Assembly (NCBI RefSeq): GCF_002951615.1
Contig: NZ_CP019062.1
Location: forward strand, 4,576,001 to 4,640,000
Length of the DNA stretch: 64,000 nt
DNA from: Rahnella sikkimica
GTDB lineage: Bacteria > Pseudomonadota > Gammaproteobacteria > Enterobacterales > Enterobacteriaceae
Reading direction: 5' to 3'
The translations under genes were made by a program, and so were the position numbers. Under the pieces are notes generated by a model. It did no database searches. It was not told the DNA's origin and was given only the letters and a program-made list of their open reading frames with translations. The number at the start of each line of letters is the position of its first letter. Position 1 is the first letter of the stretch. Shown one piece after another: positions 1 to 8,969 of this stretch.

Positions 1-874
1 TTGATGTAATGAATTCTTTTATCTCTCCAGAAGGTTTTATTATCAATACCTTACGAGCCAACCATGTGTGGGGAAGATGCGGGAACTGTTTTCTGGCCTG
101 CGGAGAAACCGGCATTTCAATAAGCTGATCGTATTCAGAATACTGCTCGATAACTTTGTGCCTCATTTTACTTTTCACCGGTGTTAGCCAGTGTGTATTC
201 GCTCCTGCGCCTTCCCAGGAAAGTAAAAGTTCTGCGGAAAAGTAAGCCCGGTCAAAGAGGGTCAGTGAGTTTTCCTGAACGGAGCTAACCAACTGTTGTG
301 CATAATATATTTCGCTGTTCTTTACCGGCCCAAATGCAACATCAGTGATCAAATGACTGCGCGCAGACATAAGCGCAACGAGTAAAACCGAAGGGAATGA
401 GTTACTACCGGAAGCAAAACCAAAGGATTTATTCTCAGGAGTATCCGGGGCTCTGAATTGGGTTCCGTCGACGCTGAATACTTTGAGGCCACATACAAAT
501 TTTTCCGTATCTTCTTTGTCCCACTGCTCAGAGGTGGAATAGAAAAGATGTCGAAGGGGCTCGAACCCCAGGCGCTGCCTGGCTTTGACCAGACTACTCG
601 TTGCCATGGGCGAGAAATTACCGTGGCTGTCAGGAAAGGCTAAATCGAGTTTATCGCAGACATCAGAAATAGAACGGTTACGCATCAAAGCAATTCCAAG
701 GACAAGCCAGACGACCTGTTCAGCGGGAAATCTTCGTCTGCGAACAGTCGCTCTGCCGGTTTGACTGAGAGCTTGTTCAATCCATTCGAGAGGAATATTT
801 TTTTGAAAAGAATCAATAGATTCAGGGTAGTTAAATGCGGCGGCAACCTGAAGTTGTTCGGAAAGTAGGCTCAT
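1..874 (-). CDS. IS4-family transposase, N-terminal part (truncated by window edge)
   Basis: Minus-strand reading frame open from an ATG at 874 to the window edge (about 291 codons, no stop). The start reads MSLLSEQLQVAAAFNYPES and the N-terminal ~100 residues match the IS4 transposase N-terminal domain type, including VVWLVLGIALMRNRSISDV and a KARQRLG motif. The DDE-type catalytic core follows: FSVDGTQFRAPDTPEN holds the likely first Asp, and LTLFDRAYFS the second. The Y-(2)-R-(3)-E-(6)-K signature with the catalytic Glu would lie beyond position 1, so I cannot say whether the enzyme is intact. It would cut and paste the element. No host function is implied. Confidence 0.88.
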   Translation of the reverse strand, partial: MSLLSEQLQVAAAFNYPESIDSFQKNIPLEWIEQALSQTGRATVRRRRFPAEQVVWLVLGIALMRNRSISDVCDKLDLAFPDSHGNFSPMATSSLVKARQRLGFEPLRHLFYSTSEQWDKEDTEKFVCGLKVFSVDGTQFRAPDTPENKSFGFASGSNSFPSVLLVALMSARSHLITDVAFGPVKNSEIYYAQQLVSSVQENSLTLFDRAYFSAELLLSWEGAGANTHWLTPVKSKMRHKVIEQYSEYDQLIEMPVSPQARKQFPHLPHTWLARKVLIIKPSGEIKEFITS

Positions 875-957
875 AAGGTGTCTGGCTCAAACGATGTTTG
901 AGCCAGATTGTCGCCTAACTGCAGGATCGTTCAAGTTCTCTTAAACGATCAGCATTA
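1..957 (-). mobile_element. IS4-family insertion sequence, partial (continues off the left edge)
   Basis: The element consists of a transposase gene reading leftwards plus about 80 bp of terminal sequence. Read on the minus strand, the outer end begins TAATGCTGATCGTTTAAG at 957, which resembles the ends of IS4 itself as I remember them. Inside it, 881-907 is a perfect 12-bp inverted repeat with a 3-base loop (TCTGGCTCAAAC/GTTTGAGCCAGA), and a GATCGTT/AACGATC pair lies close to the tip. The other terminus and both target duplications cannot be seen together, so the precise boundary is inferred. The element sits 45 bp beyond the argA stop codon, where recD would be the expected next neighbour by analogy with E. 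coli. Confidence 0.85.
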
Positions 958-1002
958 CGCGAAAGCGTCCTTTTTTACGGGCAAAATACGGTGTTGTGAT
1001 TT

Positions 1003-2328
1003 TCAGAGATCGGAAATCAGGATCTTAGACCGGCGCTGATAATTGTACATTTCCTGTTTCTGAATCGGCAGAACGTCAACTTCCGCAGGTTTAAAACCAC
1101 GCTCCTGGAACCAGTGAATACTGCGGGTCGTCAGAACAAATAACCGGTTCAGACCCATTTGTTTGGCCTGGCTGGCGACGCGTTGCAGCAGCATTTCACC
1201 GCGTGAAGAACTGCGATAATCCGGATGAACCGCCACGCAGGCCATTTCGCCAATCCCTTCGTCGTGGAACGGATAGAGCGCGGCACAGGCAATCGTCAGA
1301 TTATCGCGTTCGATAATGGTGAATTTATCGATTTCCATTTCCAGTTGCTCGCGGGAGCGGCGCACCAGAATACCTTGTTGCTCCAGCGGGCGGATCAGCT
1401 CGAGAATACCGCCGATGTCGTTGATGGTGGCGCGGCGAACCTGCTCGGCGCTTTCCATGACGATTTGCGTACCAATACCGTCGCGTGAGAACAGTTCCTG
1501 AACCAGCGCGCCATCTTCCTGATAACTGATCAGATGACTGCGACGCACGCCGCTGCGGCAGGCTTTCACCGCACCACGCAGGAATCGTACCGTGCCTGAA
1601 AGATAATCTCCGCTCGCTTCCATTAAGTCGATGCGTTGCTGCGCTTCATTAGGGAACAACTCAGAGATAATATTTCCCTCGTCGTTGATCACGCCCTGTG
1701 AAGAGCAGAAGCCGATCATCTTCTCAGCTTTCAGCTTGATAGCCATCTGTGTCGCGACTTCTTCGGATGTCAGATTGAAGCTTTCGCCGGTGACGGAAAC
1801 CGCAACCGGGCCGAGCAGTACAATCGCATTGCTGTCGAGCTGGCGGTGAATGGCTTCTTCATCGATACGGCGTATGCGGCCACTGTGGCAGTAATCAATA
1901 CCGTCATCGACGCCCAGCGGCTGAGCAATGATAAAGTTCCCGCTGACTACGTTGATATGCGCGCCTTGCAGTGGCGTATTATTCAGGCTCATGGAAAGCC
2001 GCGCGGTGATATCAAGCTGTAACAAACCCGCTGCCTGCTTCACCAGTTCAAGGGCGCGGGCATCCGTGACGCGGATGTTTTTGTGATAAATCGGCTCGTA
2101 ATTGTGCTCAGAAAGGTTCTCATCAATCTGTGGACGCGCGCCATAAACCACTACCAGACGTATACCTAAACTGTGTAACAGCCCGATATCATTGACGATA
2201 TTGCTGAAGTTCTCATGTTCTATGGCTTCCCCACCGAGCATGACCACGAACGTTTTGCCACGGTGCGCATTTATATAGGGAACTGTGTGGCGAAATCCCT
2301 GAACCAGTTCTGTACTACGTTCCTTCAC
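1003..2328 (-). CDS. argA: Amino-acid N-acetyltransferase (N-acetylglutamate synthase) ArgA
   Basis: Catalyses acetyl-CoA + L-glutamate to N-acetylglutamate, the first step of arginine biosynthesis; cytoplasmic. 441 residues, close to E. coli ArgA (443). The N-terminal amino-acid-kinase-like domain (about 1-290, with MLGGEA near 31 and GARPQI near 63) binds arginine for feedback inhibition in this family. The C-terminal GNAT domain carries the acetyl-CoA loop RSSSRG at about 372-377. The start is GTG (2326-2328), giving [12 protein letters not shown], which aligns with the E. coli start. Two ARG boxes lie immediately upstream, so repression by ArgR-arginine is expected. An IS4-like element lies just after the stop codon but does not interrupt the gene. 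Confidence 0.97.
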   Translation of the reverse strand: MKERSTELVQGFRHTVPYINAHRGKTFVVMLGGEAIEHENFSNIVNDIGLLHSLGIRLVVVYGARPQIDENLSEHNYEPIYHKNIRVTDARALELVKQAAGLLQLDITARLSMSLNNTPLQGAHINVVSGNFIIAQPLGVDDGIDYCHSGRIRRIDEEAIHRQLDSNAIVLLGPVAVSVTGESFNLTSEEVATQMAIKLKAEKMIGFCSSQGVINDEGNIISELFPNEAQQRIDLMEASGDYLSGTVRFLRGAVKACRSGVRRSHLISYQEDGALVQELFSRDGIGTQIVMESAEQVRRATINDIGGILELIRPLEQQGILVRRSREQLEMEIDKFTIIERDNLTIACAALYPFHDEGIGEMACVAVHPDYRSSSRGEMLLQRVASQAKQMGLNRLFVLTTRSIHWFQERGFKPAEVDVLPIQKQEMYNYQRRSKILISDL

Positions 2329-2340
2329 GGCAAAACCTCG

Positions 2341-2380
2341 TATGAATTTTTATTCGTAATTTTTGTATTTTTATTCTTTT
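2341..2380 (-). promoter_or_regulatory. Tandem ARG boxes (ArgR operator) of argA
   Basis: Two 18-bp imperfect palindromes separated by 3 bp: TATGAATTTTTATTCGTA at 2341-2358 and TTTGTATTTTTATTCTTT at 2362-2379. The 21-bp offset and the TGAAT-N4-ATTC core fit the paired ARG boxes bound by hexameric ArgR. The operator begins only 12 bp before the GTG start, so it should cover the promoter or early transcribed region. A candidate promoter (TTGCCA, then an A/T-rich -10) on the minus strand overlaps the boxes, but I am not sure of it. Confidence 0.8.
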
Positions 2381-2557
2381 GTCGGCGTGTGGCAAGTAAG
2401 AAATCTCTGTTTTTGTTTTAACACCCATTACAAACGTACAACAAATTGATTAATCGAATAAATGTTTAGGAATGACATGCAGGATATGATTCGTTAGAAT
2501 CCGTAAACTGAGTTTTTTATCAGCTAATTTTTACTTTTAGACACTTTTTGAGACTGC

Positions 2558-3808
2558 ATGACTGACGATAATCACAATCCCGGAAGACGACGACTTCTTC
2601 AAACTGTAGCGGCTTCCTGGATGCTGAGTGTGAGCAAAGTGGGGTTCGCTGCCAGCTCACAGGTTATCGCGGTACGCATCTGGCCTTCTTCTACGTATAC
2701 CCGCATTACGCTCGAATCGAGCACGCCTCTAAAATATAAGCAATTTCTGCTGAGCGATCCGCCGCGCGTGGTCGTCGATATTGAAGGTGTTCACCTCAAC
2801 AGCGTACTGAAAGGTCTGGGAGAAAAGGTTCAGCAAAGTGACCCTTATATCCGTCAGGCGCGGGTGGGGCAGTTTGATACCAAAACGGTGCGCATGGTGC
2901 TCGAACTCAAGCGGGCCATCAATCCTCATGTGTTTACCCTGAAGCCGGTTGCCGAATTCCACAACCGTCTGGTCGTTGATTTGTATCCGGAAGACGGTAC
3001 CGTGAGTGCAGAAGATGATCCGCTGCTGGCATTACTGGAAGATTACAACCGGGGCGATGTGGCGAGAACGTTGCCGCCGGAAACGGCCAAAGACGGTCAG
3101 GCGGGGAGAAGCAGACCGCTGGTGATTATGCTGGATCCGGGGCACGGCGGCGAGGATCCGGGCGCGATTGGTAAATACAAAACGCGTGAAAAGGACGTTG
3201 TTTTGCAAATCGCGCGCCGCCTGCAAAAACTGATTGCGCGTGAACCCAATATGAAAGTCTACATGACCCGTAACGAAGATGTCTTTATCCCGCTGAAAGT
3301 CCGGGTGGCGAAAGCGCGAAAGCTGAGAGCAGATCTGTTTATTTCTATTCACGCCGATGCTTTTACCAATCGGGCGGCAAAAGGCTCATCTGTTTTTGCT
3401 TTATCGACGAAGGGCGCAACCAGCTCTGCTGCGCGCTTTCTGGCGCAAACCCAGAACGAATCTGACCTGATTGGCGGTGTCAGCAAAAGCGGCGATCGTT
3501 ATCTGGATCATACGATGTTTGACCTGGTTCAGACGGCAACCATCGGCGATAGCCTCAAATTTGGCAAAGAGGTACTGACGCGCATGGGGAAAATTAATCA
3601 TCTGCACAAAAACAAAGTCGATCAGGCCGGTTTTGCCGTTTTGAAAGCGCCGGACATTCCGTCCATTCTGGTGGAGACGGCTTTCATCAGTAATATCAAT
3701 GAAGAGAAAAAGTTGCGGACGGCTCATTTTCAGCAGCAGGTCGCGGAATCGATCATGGCGGGAATCAAAGTTTGGTTTTCAGAAGGCGGGGCGGCAAGGG
3801 CGAAATAA
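2558..3808 (+). CDS. amiC: N-acetylmuramoyl-L-alanine amidase AmiC
   Basis: Periplasmic zinc amidase that splits septal peptidoglycan during daughter-cell separation; in E. coli it is activated by NlpD. 416 residues (E. coli 417). A twin-arginine signal (GRRRLLQ, residues 9-15) and an AxA-like site near 32 show Tat export. An AMIN septal-targeting domain covers about 35-145, then a linker, then the Amidase_3 domain from about 188 to 405. The expected zinc and catalytic residues are present: H196 (DPGHGG), E211, H265 (SIHAD) and E373 (LVETAF). It is divergent from argA across about 230 bp, the same arrangement as E. coli. Confidence 0.96.
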   Translation: MTDDNHNPGRRRLLQTVAASWMLSVSKVGFAASSQVIAVRIWPSSTYTRITLESSTPLKYKQFLLSDPPRVVVDIEGVHLNSVLKGLGEKVQQSDPYIRQARVGQFDTKTVRMVLELKRAINPHVFTLKPVAEFHNRLVVDLYPEDGTVSAEDDPLLALLEDYNRGDVARTLPPETAKDGQAGRSRPLVIMLDPGHGGEDPGAIGKYKTREKDVVLQIARRLQKLIAREPNMKVYMTRNEDVFIPLKVRVAKARKLRADLFISIHADAFTNRAAKGSSVFALSTKGATSSAARFLAQTQNESDLIGGVSKSGDRYLDHTMFDLVQTATIGDSLKFGKEVLTRMGKINHLHKNKVDQAGFAVLKAPDIPSILVETAFISNINEEKKLRTAHFQQQVAESIMAGIKVWFSEGGAARAK

Positions 3809-3865
3809 GCGGGGAAATGGCGGGAGGATATAAAGATATTCCTGCCGGCTCCCGAAATTTAGATA

Positions 3866-3893
3866 CAAAAAAACACCCGTTAAGGTGCTTGTT
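3866..3893 (-). terminator. Probable terminator of the metZWV tRNA operon
   Basis: On the minus strand, just after the last initiator tRNA gene, a short stem GCACC-TTAAC-GGGTG is followed by a run of seven T. The stem is short, so this call rests mostly on the T tract and the position. Confidence 0.55.
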
Positions 3894-3916
3894 GTTTAAT
3901 TCAATTTTTAAGTAGT

Positions 3917-3993
<77 letters not shown>

Positions 3994-4066
3994 TCCGTCA
4001 CTACTTTGCACTGCTTTACTTCATCACAGCATTCTGAATGAATATCTTAATGCATCAGCTTAGAAT

Positions 4067-4143
<77 letters not shown>

Positions 4144-4206
4144 TCCGTGATACTGCTTTATTTCATCGTACAATTCAATTGAGTATTTCATACATCGAAA
4201 TTGAAT

Positions 4207-4283
<77 letters not shown>

Positions 4284-4297
4284 TCCGATGGAGGCGA

Positions 4298-4325
4298 ACT
4301 ATACTCCCCATGAGATTTCGCGCAA
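4298..4325 (-). promoter_or_regulatory. Sigma-70 promoter of the initiator tRNA operon
   Basis: Minus strand: -35 TTGCGC (4320-4325), 16-bp spacer, -10 TATAGT (4298-4303), followed by a GC-rich discriminator (TCGCCTCC). Such discriminators are typical of stable-RNA promoters under stringent control. Confidence 0.75.
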
Positions 4326-4504
4326 CCCTTTATTTGAATTTATTCAAACAAAGCACTTAGTTGCTGGCTTTTTACACATATCGTTGCTCTTTTGTCCCCA
4401 ATTTAGCCGGGGGCACTTTTTTAGGCTGTGGTAATTCCTTTCTGATAGGTCGTTTGTTATCGTTTCGCCAGTCATTTCCCTGAAAGTAAGAGAGCGCGGC
4501 AACA

Positions 4505-5617
4505 ATGAAAGGACGTTGGAGTAAGTATCTGCTGAGTGGTCTGGTGATTGCGGTATTAGCGGGCTGTTCCTCGCGGCCCACTGACCGGGGTCAGCAGTAT
4601 AAAGATGGCCGTCTGGACAACGCGCTGGAATACGTGAATGAGCCGAACGCAACAGGGAAACCGGTCAACGCGCTGGATTATTCAAACCAGGTGGCTGCGG
4701 TGCAAATCGCCTCTTCTGGTTTGTATGGCAGAAATAACACGACTTTTCAGGCCGTAGAACAATGGCTGCGCTCCGGGGCGGATACCCGAAACCTGAGCCA
4801 GTACGGCATCAGCGCCTATCAGATGGAAGGCGCTGATAACTTCGGTAACGTGCAACTCACCGGCTATTACACGCCGGTTGTGCAGGCGCGCTATACCCGC
4901 CAGGGCGAATTCCAGTACCCGCTTTACCGTATGCCACCAAAACGTGGCCGTCTGCCGGATCGCGCCTCTATATACTCCGGCGCGCTGAGTGACAACTACG
5001 TCGTCGCCTGGACCAATTCCCTGATGGATAACTTCATGATGGAAGTGCAGGGCAGTGGTTACGTGGATTACGGCGACGGACGACCATTTATGTTCTTCGG
5101 TTATGCGGGCAAAAATGGTCACGCGTATCGCAGTATCGGCAAAGTGCTGATCGACCGGGGTGAAGTGGCGCGAGAAAATATGTCGATGCAGGCCATCCGC
5201 CAGTGGGCTGATACCCACTCTGCGGCAGAGGTCCGCGAGCTGCTGGAGCAAAATCCGTCGTTCGTCTTCTTTAAACCCGAGCCTTTTGCGCCCGTTCGCG
5301 GAGCCAGTGGTGTTCCGCTGATTGCCAAAGCCTCTGTGGCCTCTGACCGTTCGCTTATCCCGGCAGGCACCACGCTGCTGGCAGAAGTGCCTGAGCTGAA
5401 TGATAAAGGTAAGTTTACGGGGAAATACCATATGCGTCTGATGGTTGCGCTGGACGTCGGCGGAGCCATTAAAGGACAACATTTTGATATGTATCAGGGG
5501 ATTGGTACGGATGCCGGGCATGCAGCAGGATTTTATAATCACTACGGGCGCGTCTGGGTGTTAAAATCGGCGCAGAATGGCAAACCGCTGTTCACCGCTT
5601 ATTCACAATCTAATTAA
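4505..5617 (+). CDS. mltA: Membrane-bound lytic murein transglycosylase A
   Basis: Outer-membrane lipoprotein that cleaves the MurNAc-GlcNAc bond of peptidoglycan to form 1,6-anhydromuropeptides. 370 residues (E. coli 365). The signal peptide ends in a lipobox, VLAGC, with C21 as the lipidated residue. The body is the MltA double-psi-barrel/3D type; the likely catalytic aspartate is D317 in LDVGGAIKG, followed by GIGTDAGHAAG. The start ATG at 4505 immediately precedes the positively charged signal peptide (MKGRWSKYLL). It stands alone between the tRNA operon (opposite strand) and tcdA. Confidence 0.95.
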   Translation: MKGRWSKYLLSGLVIAVLAGCSSRPTDRGQQYKDGRLDNALEYVNEPNATGKPVNALDYSNQVAAVQIASSGLYGRNNTTFQAVEQWLRSGADTRNLSQYGISAYQMEGADNFGNVQLTGYYTPVVQARYTRQGEFQYPLYRMPPKRGRLPDRASIYSGALSDNYVVAWTNSLMDNFMMEVQGSGYVDYGDGRPFMFFGYAGKNGHAYRSIGKVLIDRGEVARENMSMQAIRQWADTHSAAEVRELLEQNPSFVFFKPEPFAPVRGASGVPLIAKASVASDRSLIPAGTTLLAEVPELNDKGKFTGKYHMRLMVALDVGGAIKGQHFDMYQGIGTDAGHAAGFYNHYGRVWVLKSAQNGKPLFTAYSQSN

Positions 5618-5646
5618 GTTTCCAGACGCACTGAGGTTTTTCGTTC

Positions 5647-6462
5647 ATGACAGCAACATACTCCGACGCTTATCAGCAACGCTTTGGCGGTACTGCTCGC
5701 CTTTATGGTCAGCAGGCGCTGGCGCTGTTCTCGCAGGCACACGTCTGTGTGATTGGCATTGGCGGAGTCGGTTCCTGGGCGGCGGAAGCGCTGGCGAGAA
5801 CCGGTATTGGCGCTATCACGCTGATTGATATGGATGATGTTTGCGTCACGAATACCAACCGTCAGATTCATGCATTGCGGGAAAATGTCGGGCAGGCGAA
5901 AACAGAAATCATGGCCCAGCGTATTCTGGCGATTAATCCCGAATGCAACGTCACCTGCATCGACGATTTCATTACGCCCGACAATGTCGCAGAAATGCTC
6001 GATAAAGGCTTCAGCTACGTCATTGATGCAATCGACAGCGTGCGTCCGAAGGCGGCTTTGCTGGCGTACTGTCGCCGCTTTAAAATCCCCGTCGTCACAA
6101 CGGGCGGAGCCGGTGGTCAGATTGATCCGACGCAAATCGCCGTCGTCGATCTGGCAAAAACCATTCAGGATCCGCTGGCGGCGAAACTGCGTGAACGTCT
6201 GAAAAATGATTTTAATGTCGTGAAAAACAGCAAAGGAAAGCTGGGCATTGATTGTGTATTCTCCAGCGAACCGCTGATGTATCCGCAGGCCGATGGATCG
6301 GTATGTACGTCACGTGCGACGGCGGAAGGGCCGAAACGTATGGATTGTGCTTCCGGATTCGGTGCTGCGACCATGGTTACCGCCACATTCGGTTTTGTCG
6401 CGGTTTCCCATGTACTTAAAAAGATGATGGCGAAAGCTCAGCGTCAGGCTCAGGCGGCCTGA
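5647..6462 (+). CDS. tcdA: tRNA threonylcarbamoyladenosine dehydratase TcdA (CsdL)
   Basis: ATP-dependent E1-like enzyme that cyclises t6A37 to ct6A37 in tRNAs reading ANN codons. 271 residues, ThiF/MoeB/E1 fold: nucleotide-binding loop [16 protein letters not shown] at about residues 36-51, then [13 protein letters not shown], the ATP-site Arg region of this family. It is convergent with csdE and the 3' ends overlap by 13 bp (6450-6462). In E. coli CsdA-CsdE passes sulfur to and interacts with this protein, so the neighbourhood is functionally meaningful. Confidence 0.95.
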   Translation: MTATYSDAYQQRFGGTARLYGQQALALFSQAHVCVIGIGGVGSWAAEALARTGIGAITLIDMDDVCVTNTNRQIHALRENVGQAKTEIMAQRILAINPECNVTCIDDFITPDNVAEMLDKGFSYVIDAIDSVRPKAALLAYCRRFKIPVVTTGGAGGQIDPTQIAVVDLAKTIQDPLAAKLRERLKNDFNVVKNSKGKLGIDCVFSSEPLMYPQADGSVCTSRATAEGPKRMDCASGFGAATMVTATFGFVAVSHVLKKMMAKAQRQAQAA

Positions 6463-6884
6463 CGGGCGAGGGCGATTACGCCTTCCGCCAGCGCATTCAG
6501 CCCGCTGGAACGGCTGGTGCTCAGTTGTTCGCGTAAACCTAACACGTCAAATAACGCCAGCGGATCCTGCTTCAGAATTTCCGCTGGCGTTTTGCCTTCC
6601 ACGGCCGTCAGTAATACGGCCAGCAACCCTTTCACGATCCGTCCTTCGCTGTCGCCATAGAAATGCATTGTCCCGTTTTCTGTCTTTTCGGCACCCAGCC
6701 AGACCCGATTTTCGCAGCCTGATAATTCATTTTCAGGCGTTCTGAGCGAAGCATCAAGCGGCGGCAGGGATTTCGCGAGCAGAATTAACTGACGGTAGCG
6801 ATCTTCCCACTGGCGAAACGAAGCAAATTTTTCCGTCAGGGACGTTTCAGTGATTTCATGCCCGAAAGGGTGTGGGGCTAACAT
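6450..6884 (-). CDS. csdE: Sulfur acceptor protein CsdE
   Basis: SufE-family partner that takes persulfide sulfur from CsdA. 144 residues. The acceptor cysteine is C57 in the conserved GCENRVWLG motif. Its start lies 18 bp downstream of the csdA stop, so the two are cotranscribed; the 3' end overlaps convergent tcdA by 13 bp. Confidence 0.95.
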   Translation of the reverse strand: MLAPHPFGHEITETSLTEKFASFRQWEDRYRQLILLAKSLPPLDASLRTPENELSGCENRVWLGAEKTENGTMHFYGDSEGRIVKGLLAVLLTAVEGKTPAEILKQDPLALFDVLGLREQLSTSRSSGLNALAEGVIALARQAA

Positions 6885-6902
6885 GGTTTACCTCGGTGTG
6901 AA

Positions 6903-8108
6903 TTAATCTGCTAACAGCGTCAGCGCGTATTTTACCGCCGCGACCAGCCGCGTTACGTCGTTTTCGTTATTATACGGCGCAAATGAGGCACGCAATGTTC
7001 CGCTGATGCCCAGCGCTTCCATTAACGGCTGCGCGCAATGCTGGCCTGCACGAAGTGCGATCCCCTGTTCGGCCAGTAATGTCACCAGATCGCTGTGATG
7101 CACACCGGCGATATCAAAAGATAAAATCGATGTGTTTTGCAAACGGAAACTGCGGAAACCCGTGAGTTCAGCAAGCTGCTGTTCCGCGAGCGTCGCGAGG
7201 TGCTGCGCATACGTTTCGGCAGCAGGCATATTGACAGTTTCCAGCCACTTGAGCGCCGCTGACATGCCGATAACGCCCGCAATATTCGGCGTACCGGCTT
7301 CGAAACGATGCGGAACGGCCTGAGGCGTAAAACCGGTCATCGACGCCTGTGTAAGCATTTTTCCGCCACCTTGCCACGGTTGCATATTCTCCAGCAGCGC
7401 CGTTTTGCCGTAAAGCACGCCAATGCCGGTCGGACCGTACAGTTTGTGGCCGGAGAAAGCATAGAAATCAATGTCCATAGCCTGCATGTCTGCCGGGCAA
7501 TGGACAGCGCCTTGCGCGCCATCGATAAAGACCGGTGTTCCGTTGGCATGAGCGAGTCCGATGGCACGAGCCAGATCCGGCGCGCCGCCCGTGACATTCG
7601 ACATCTGTCCTAATGCCAGCAGACGGCTTTTGGAATTCAGAATGGCCGGAAGAGCGGCGATATCCGGCAAACCCTGCTCATCAATGGGCAGCGTGACGAC
7701 GCGCGCCTGGCATTGCTCCGCCACGATCAGCCACGGAATCAGGTTTGCATGATGCTCCGCCTCGCTGACAATAATCTCGTCGCCCGGCTGCAATTGCGGG
7801 CGCAGCCAGCCTTGCGAAACCAGATTCACGGATTCCGTGGTGCCGCGCGTCCAGACTATATCCTCTGAGCGGGGTGCGTTAATCCACTGCGCAACCCGTG
7901 TTCTGGCCTGCTCATATTCTTCTGTCAGCATTTGCGCCGCAAGGTGCTGGCTGCGGTGAACCGTGGCACCTTCCTGCGTATAAAAATTCAGGGTCGCATC
8001 AATCACCGCCTGAGGCCGGAGCGCCGTCGCAGCGCTGTCGAGATAGCATTGTCCCTGTGACAGCGCAGGAAATTGTTGACGAATATCAGCAGGTTTAAAG
8101 TCTTTCAT
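6903..8108 (-). CDS. csdA: Cysteine desulfurase CsdA
   Basis: PLP-dependent enzyme that releases sulfur from cysteine (and cysteine sulfinate) and loads it onto CsdE. 401 residues, class-V aminotransferase fold. Visible features: H120 in SEAEHHANLIPW, which stacks on PLP; K222 in SGHKLYGPTG, which forms the Schiff base; and the active-site C358 in RAGQHCAQP. The SGHK context and the short loop around Cys fit the group II (SufS/CsdA) desulfurases. First gene of csdA-csdE. Confidence 0.95.
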   Translation of the reverse strand: MKDFKPADIRQQFPALSQGQCYLDSAATALRPQAVIDATLNFYTQEGATVHRSQHLAAQMLTEEYEQARTRVAQWINAPRSEDIVWTRGTTESVNLVSQGWLRPQLQPGDEIIVSEAEHHANLIPWLIVAEQCQARVVTLPIDEQGLPDIAALPAILNSKSRLLALGQMSNVTGGAPDLARAIGLAHANGTPVFIDGAQGAVHCPADMQAMDIDFYAFSGHKLYGPTGIGVLYGKTALLENMQPWQGGGKMLTQASMTGFTPQAVPHRFEAGTPNIAGVIGMSAALKWLETVNMPAAETYAQHLATLAEQQLAELTGFRSFRLQNTSILSFDIAGVHHSDLVTLLAEQGIALRAGQHCAQPLMEALGISGTLRASFAPYNNENDVTRLVAAVKYALTLLAD

Positions 8109-8293
8109 ACGAAATCAGATCCTATGGCCTGAGTGAAAAAGTACAGATTTATCTGTTACACAAGCCGCTTATTCATTTTAGGAATGGTTACCTGGAAATT
8201 AATCAGAGGTTTGTTATGCTGAATTACGATGACTAGAAGCATTAGCCTGGGGTTTTCCCAGGAATTTAAAGCATTTTAATCTGCAAGGAGTCT

Positions 8294-8518
8294 ATGATGA
8301 AGAAGATCGCCGCCGTAATTTCAGCCGCACTGCTGACAACAACACTTGCCGCCTGTTCGAGTAATTATGTGATGCACACCAACGATGGTCGCACCATTGT
8401 TGCTGAAGGCAAACCCAGCACTGACAGTGATACCGGTATGATCAGTTATACCGATGCGTATGGCAACAAGCAGCAGATCAATAAATCTGAAGTCAAAGAA
8501 ATGGCAGAAGGGAACTGA
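8294..8518 (+). CDS. ygdI: YgdI/YgdR-family small lipoprotein
   Basis: 74 residues with a type II signal: lipobox LAAC with C21. The mature part is the DUF903 (SH3-like) domain with the characteristic SNYVMHTNDGRTIV start and GNKQQIN motif. Very like E. coli YgdI. Function unknown in this family; probably anchored in the envelope. SD AAGGAG is 6-7 bp before the first ATG (8294); a second in-frame ATG follows directly. Confidence 0.9.
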   Translation: MMKKIAAVISAALLTTTLAACSSNYVMHTNDGRTIVAEGKPSTDSDTGMISYTDAYGNKQQINKSEVKEMAEGN

Positions 8519-8563
8519 TCCCTCCGGTGAGACCCTGACGGGGCACTCACTTAGCTGCTTTCT

Positions 8564-8602
8564 GACAAAACCGGCCCCTCTTGCGACGTGGCCGGTTTTG
8601 TC
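8564..8602 (+). terminator. Terminator hairpin after ygdI
   Basis: Perfect 13-bp inverted repeat GACAAAACCGGCC / GGCCGGTTTTGTC around a 13-base loop, 45 bp past the ygdI stop. The U-rich part lies within the stem's 3' arm; there is no long T tract after it, so efficiency is uncertain. Confidence 0.65.
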
Positions 8603-8645
8603 ACATTATGCGCAGCACAAACCGTTCCCTGCGGTGAAATTTGGG

Positions 8646-8842
8646 CAAAAAAAAGCACCGCAAATAGCGGTGCTGAAAAATCACTTTGGACAGACAGGGT
8701 AATGTACAGGAAGTGAAAAGTTTATAGCATTCACGCTACGTGTCCGGATTGCCGGACAATTGCAAACACAACATCACAACCACAAGCCAAAAGTATTTCA
8801 GCATCCTCATACCAATCTACTTTTCGTTCCGGCTCAGGAAGT
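8646..8842 (-). ncRNA. gcvB: GcvB small regulatory RNA
   Basis: Hfq-dependent RNA that represses many amino-acid and peptide transporter mRNAs in enterobacteria. Reading the minus strand, the RNA starts ACTTCCTGAGCCGGAACG, carries the hallmark G/U-rich R1 target-binding region (GGTTGTGATGTTGTGTTT) and the CACTTCCTGTACAT stretch, and ends in a terminator: stem AGCACCGC/GCGGTGCT (8654-8674) followed by eight T. About 197 nt, near the E. coli length of 205. It lies between ygdI and gcvA and is divergent from gcvA, exactly as in E. coli, where GcvA activates it in the presence of glycine. Confidence 0.96.
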
Positions 8843-8848
8843 GGCGCC

Positions 8849-8892
8849 ACTATAGGTTTTTGCCTGTACATCCTCAACGGACAAATTATAAT
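8849..8892. promoter_or_regulatory. Divergent, overlapping promoters of gcvB (minus) and gcvA (plus)
   Basis: For gcvB: -35 TTGAGG (8872-8877), 17-bp spacer, -10 TATAGT (8849-8854), start at about A8842. For gcvA: -10 TATAAT (8887-8892) with a weak -35 CTGTAC 17 bp upstream (8864-8869). The gcvA -35 falls inside the gcvB promoter, so polymerase and GcvA binding here should couple the two genes. Confidence 0.75.
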
Positions 8893-8969
8893 GTCTCGGA
8901 TTAAAAAAACTAATATCAAAACCCACGGACAGGCGTTCCGCTTACCGGCGAATAAGAAGTATCCATTCT

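Noticed and set aside
458..643. A plus-strand 61-codon open frame at the left edge
   Set aside because: Antisense to the IS4-type transposase reading frame, which shows clear family motifs.
4682..5542. A 286-codon minus-strand open frame
   Set aside because: Antisense shadow of mltA, which has lipobox and catalytic Asp in the correct frame.
8731..8919. A 62-codon minus-strand open frame upstream of gcvA
   Set aside because: It runs through the gcvB promoter and RNA; the conserved G/U-rich and terminator elements explain the sequence, and the frame has no recognisable product.
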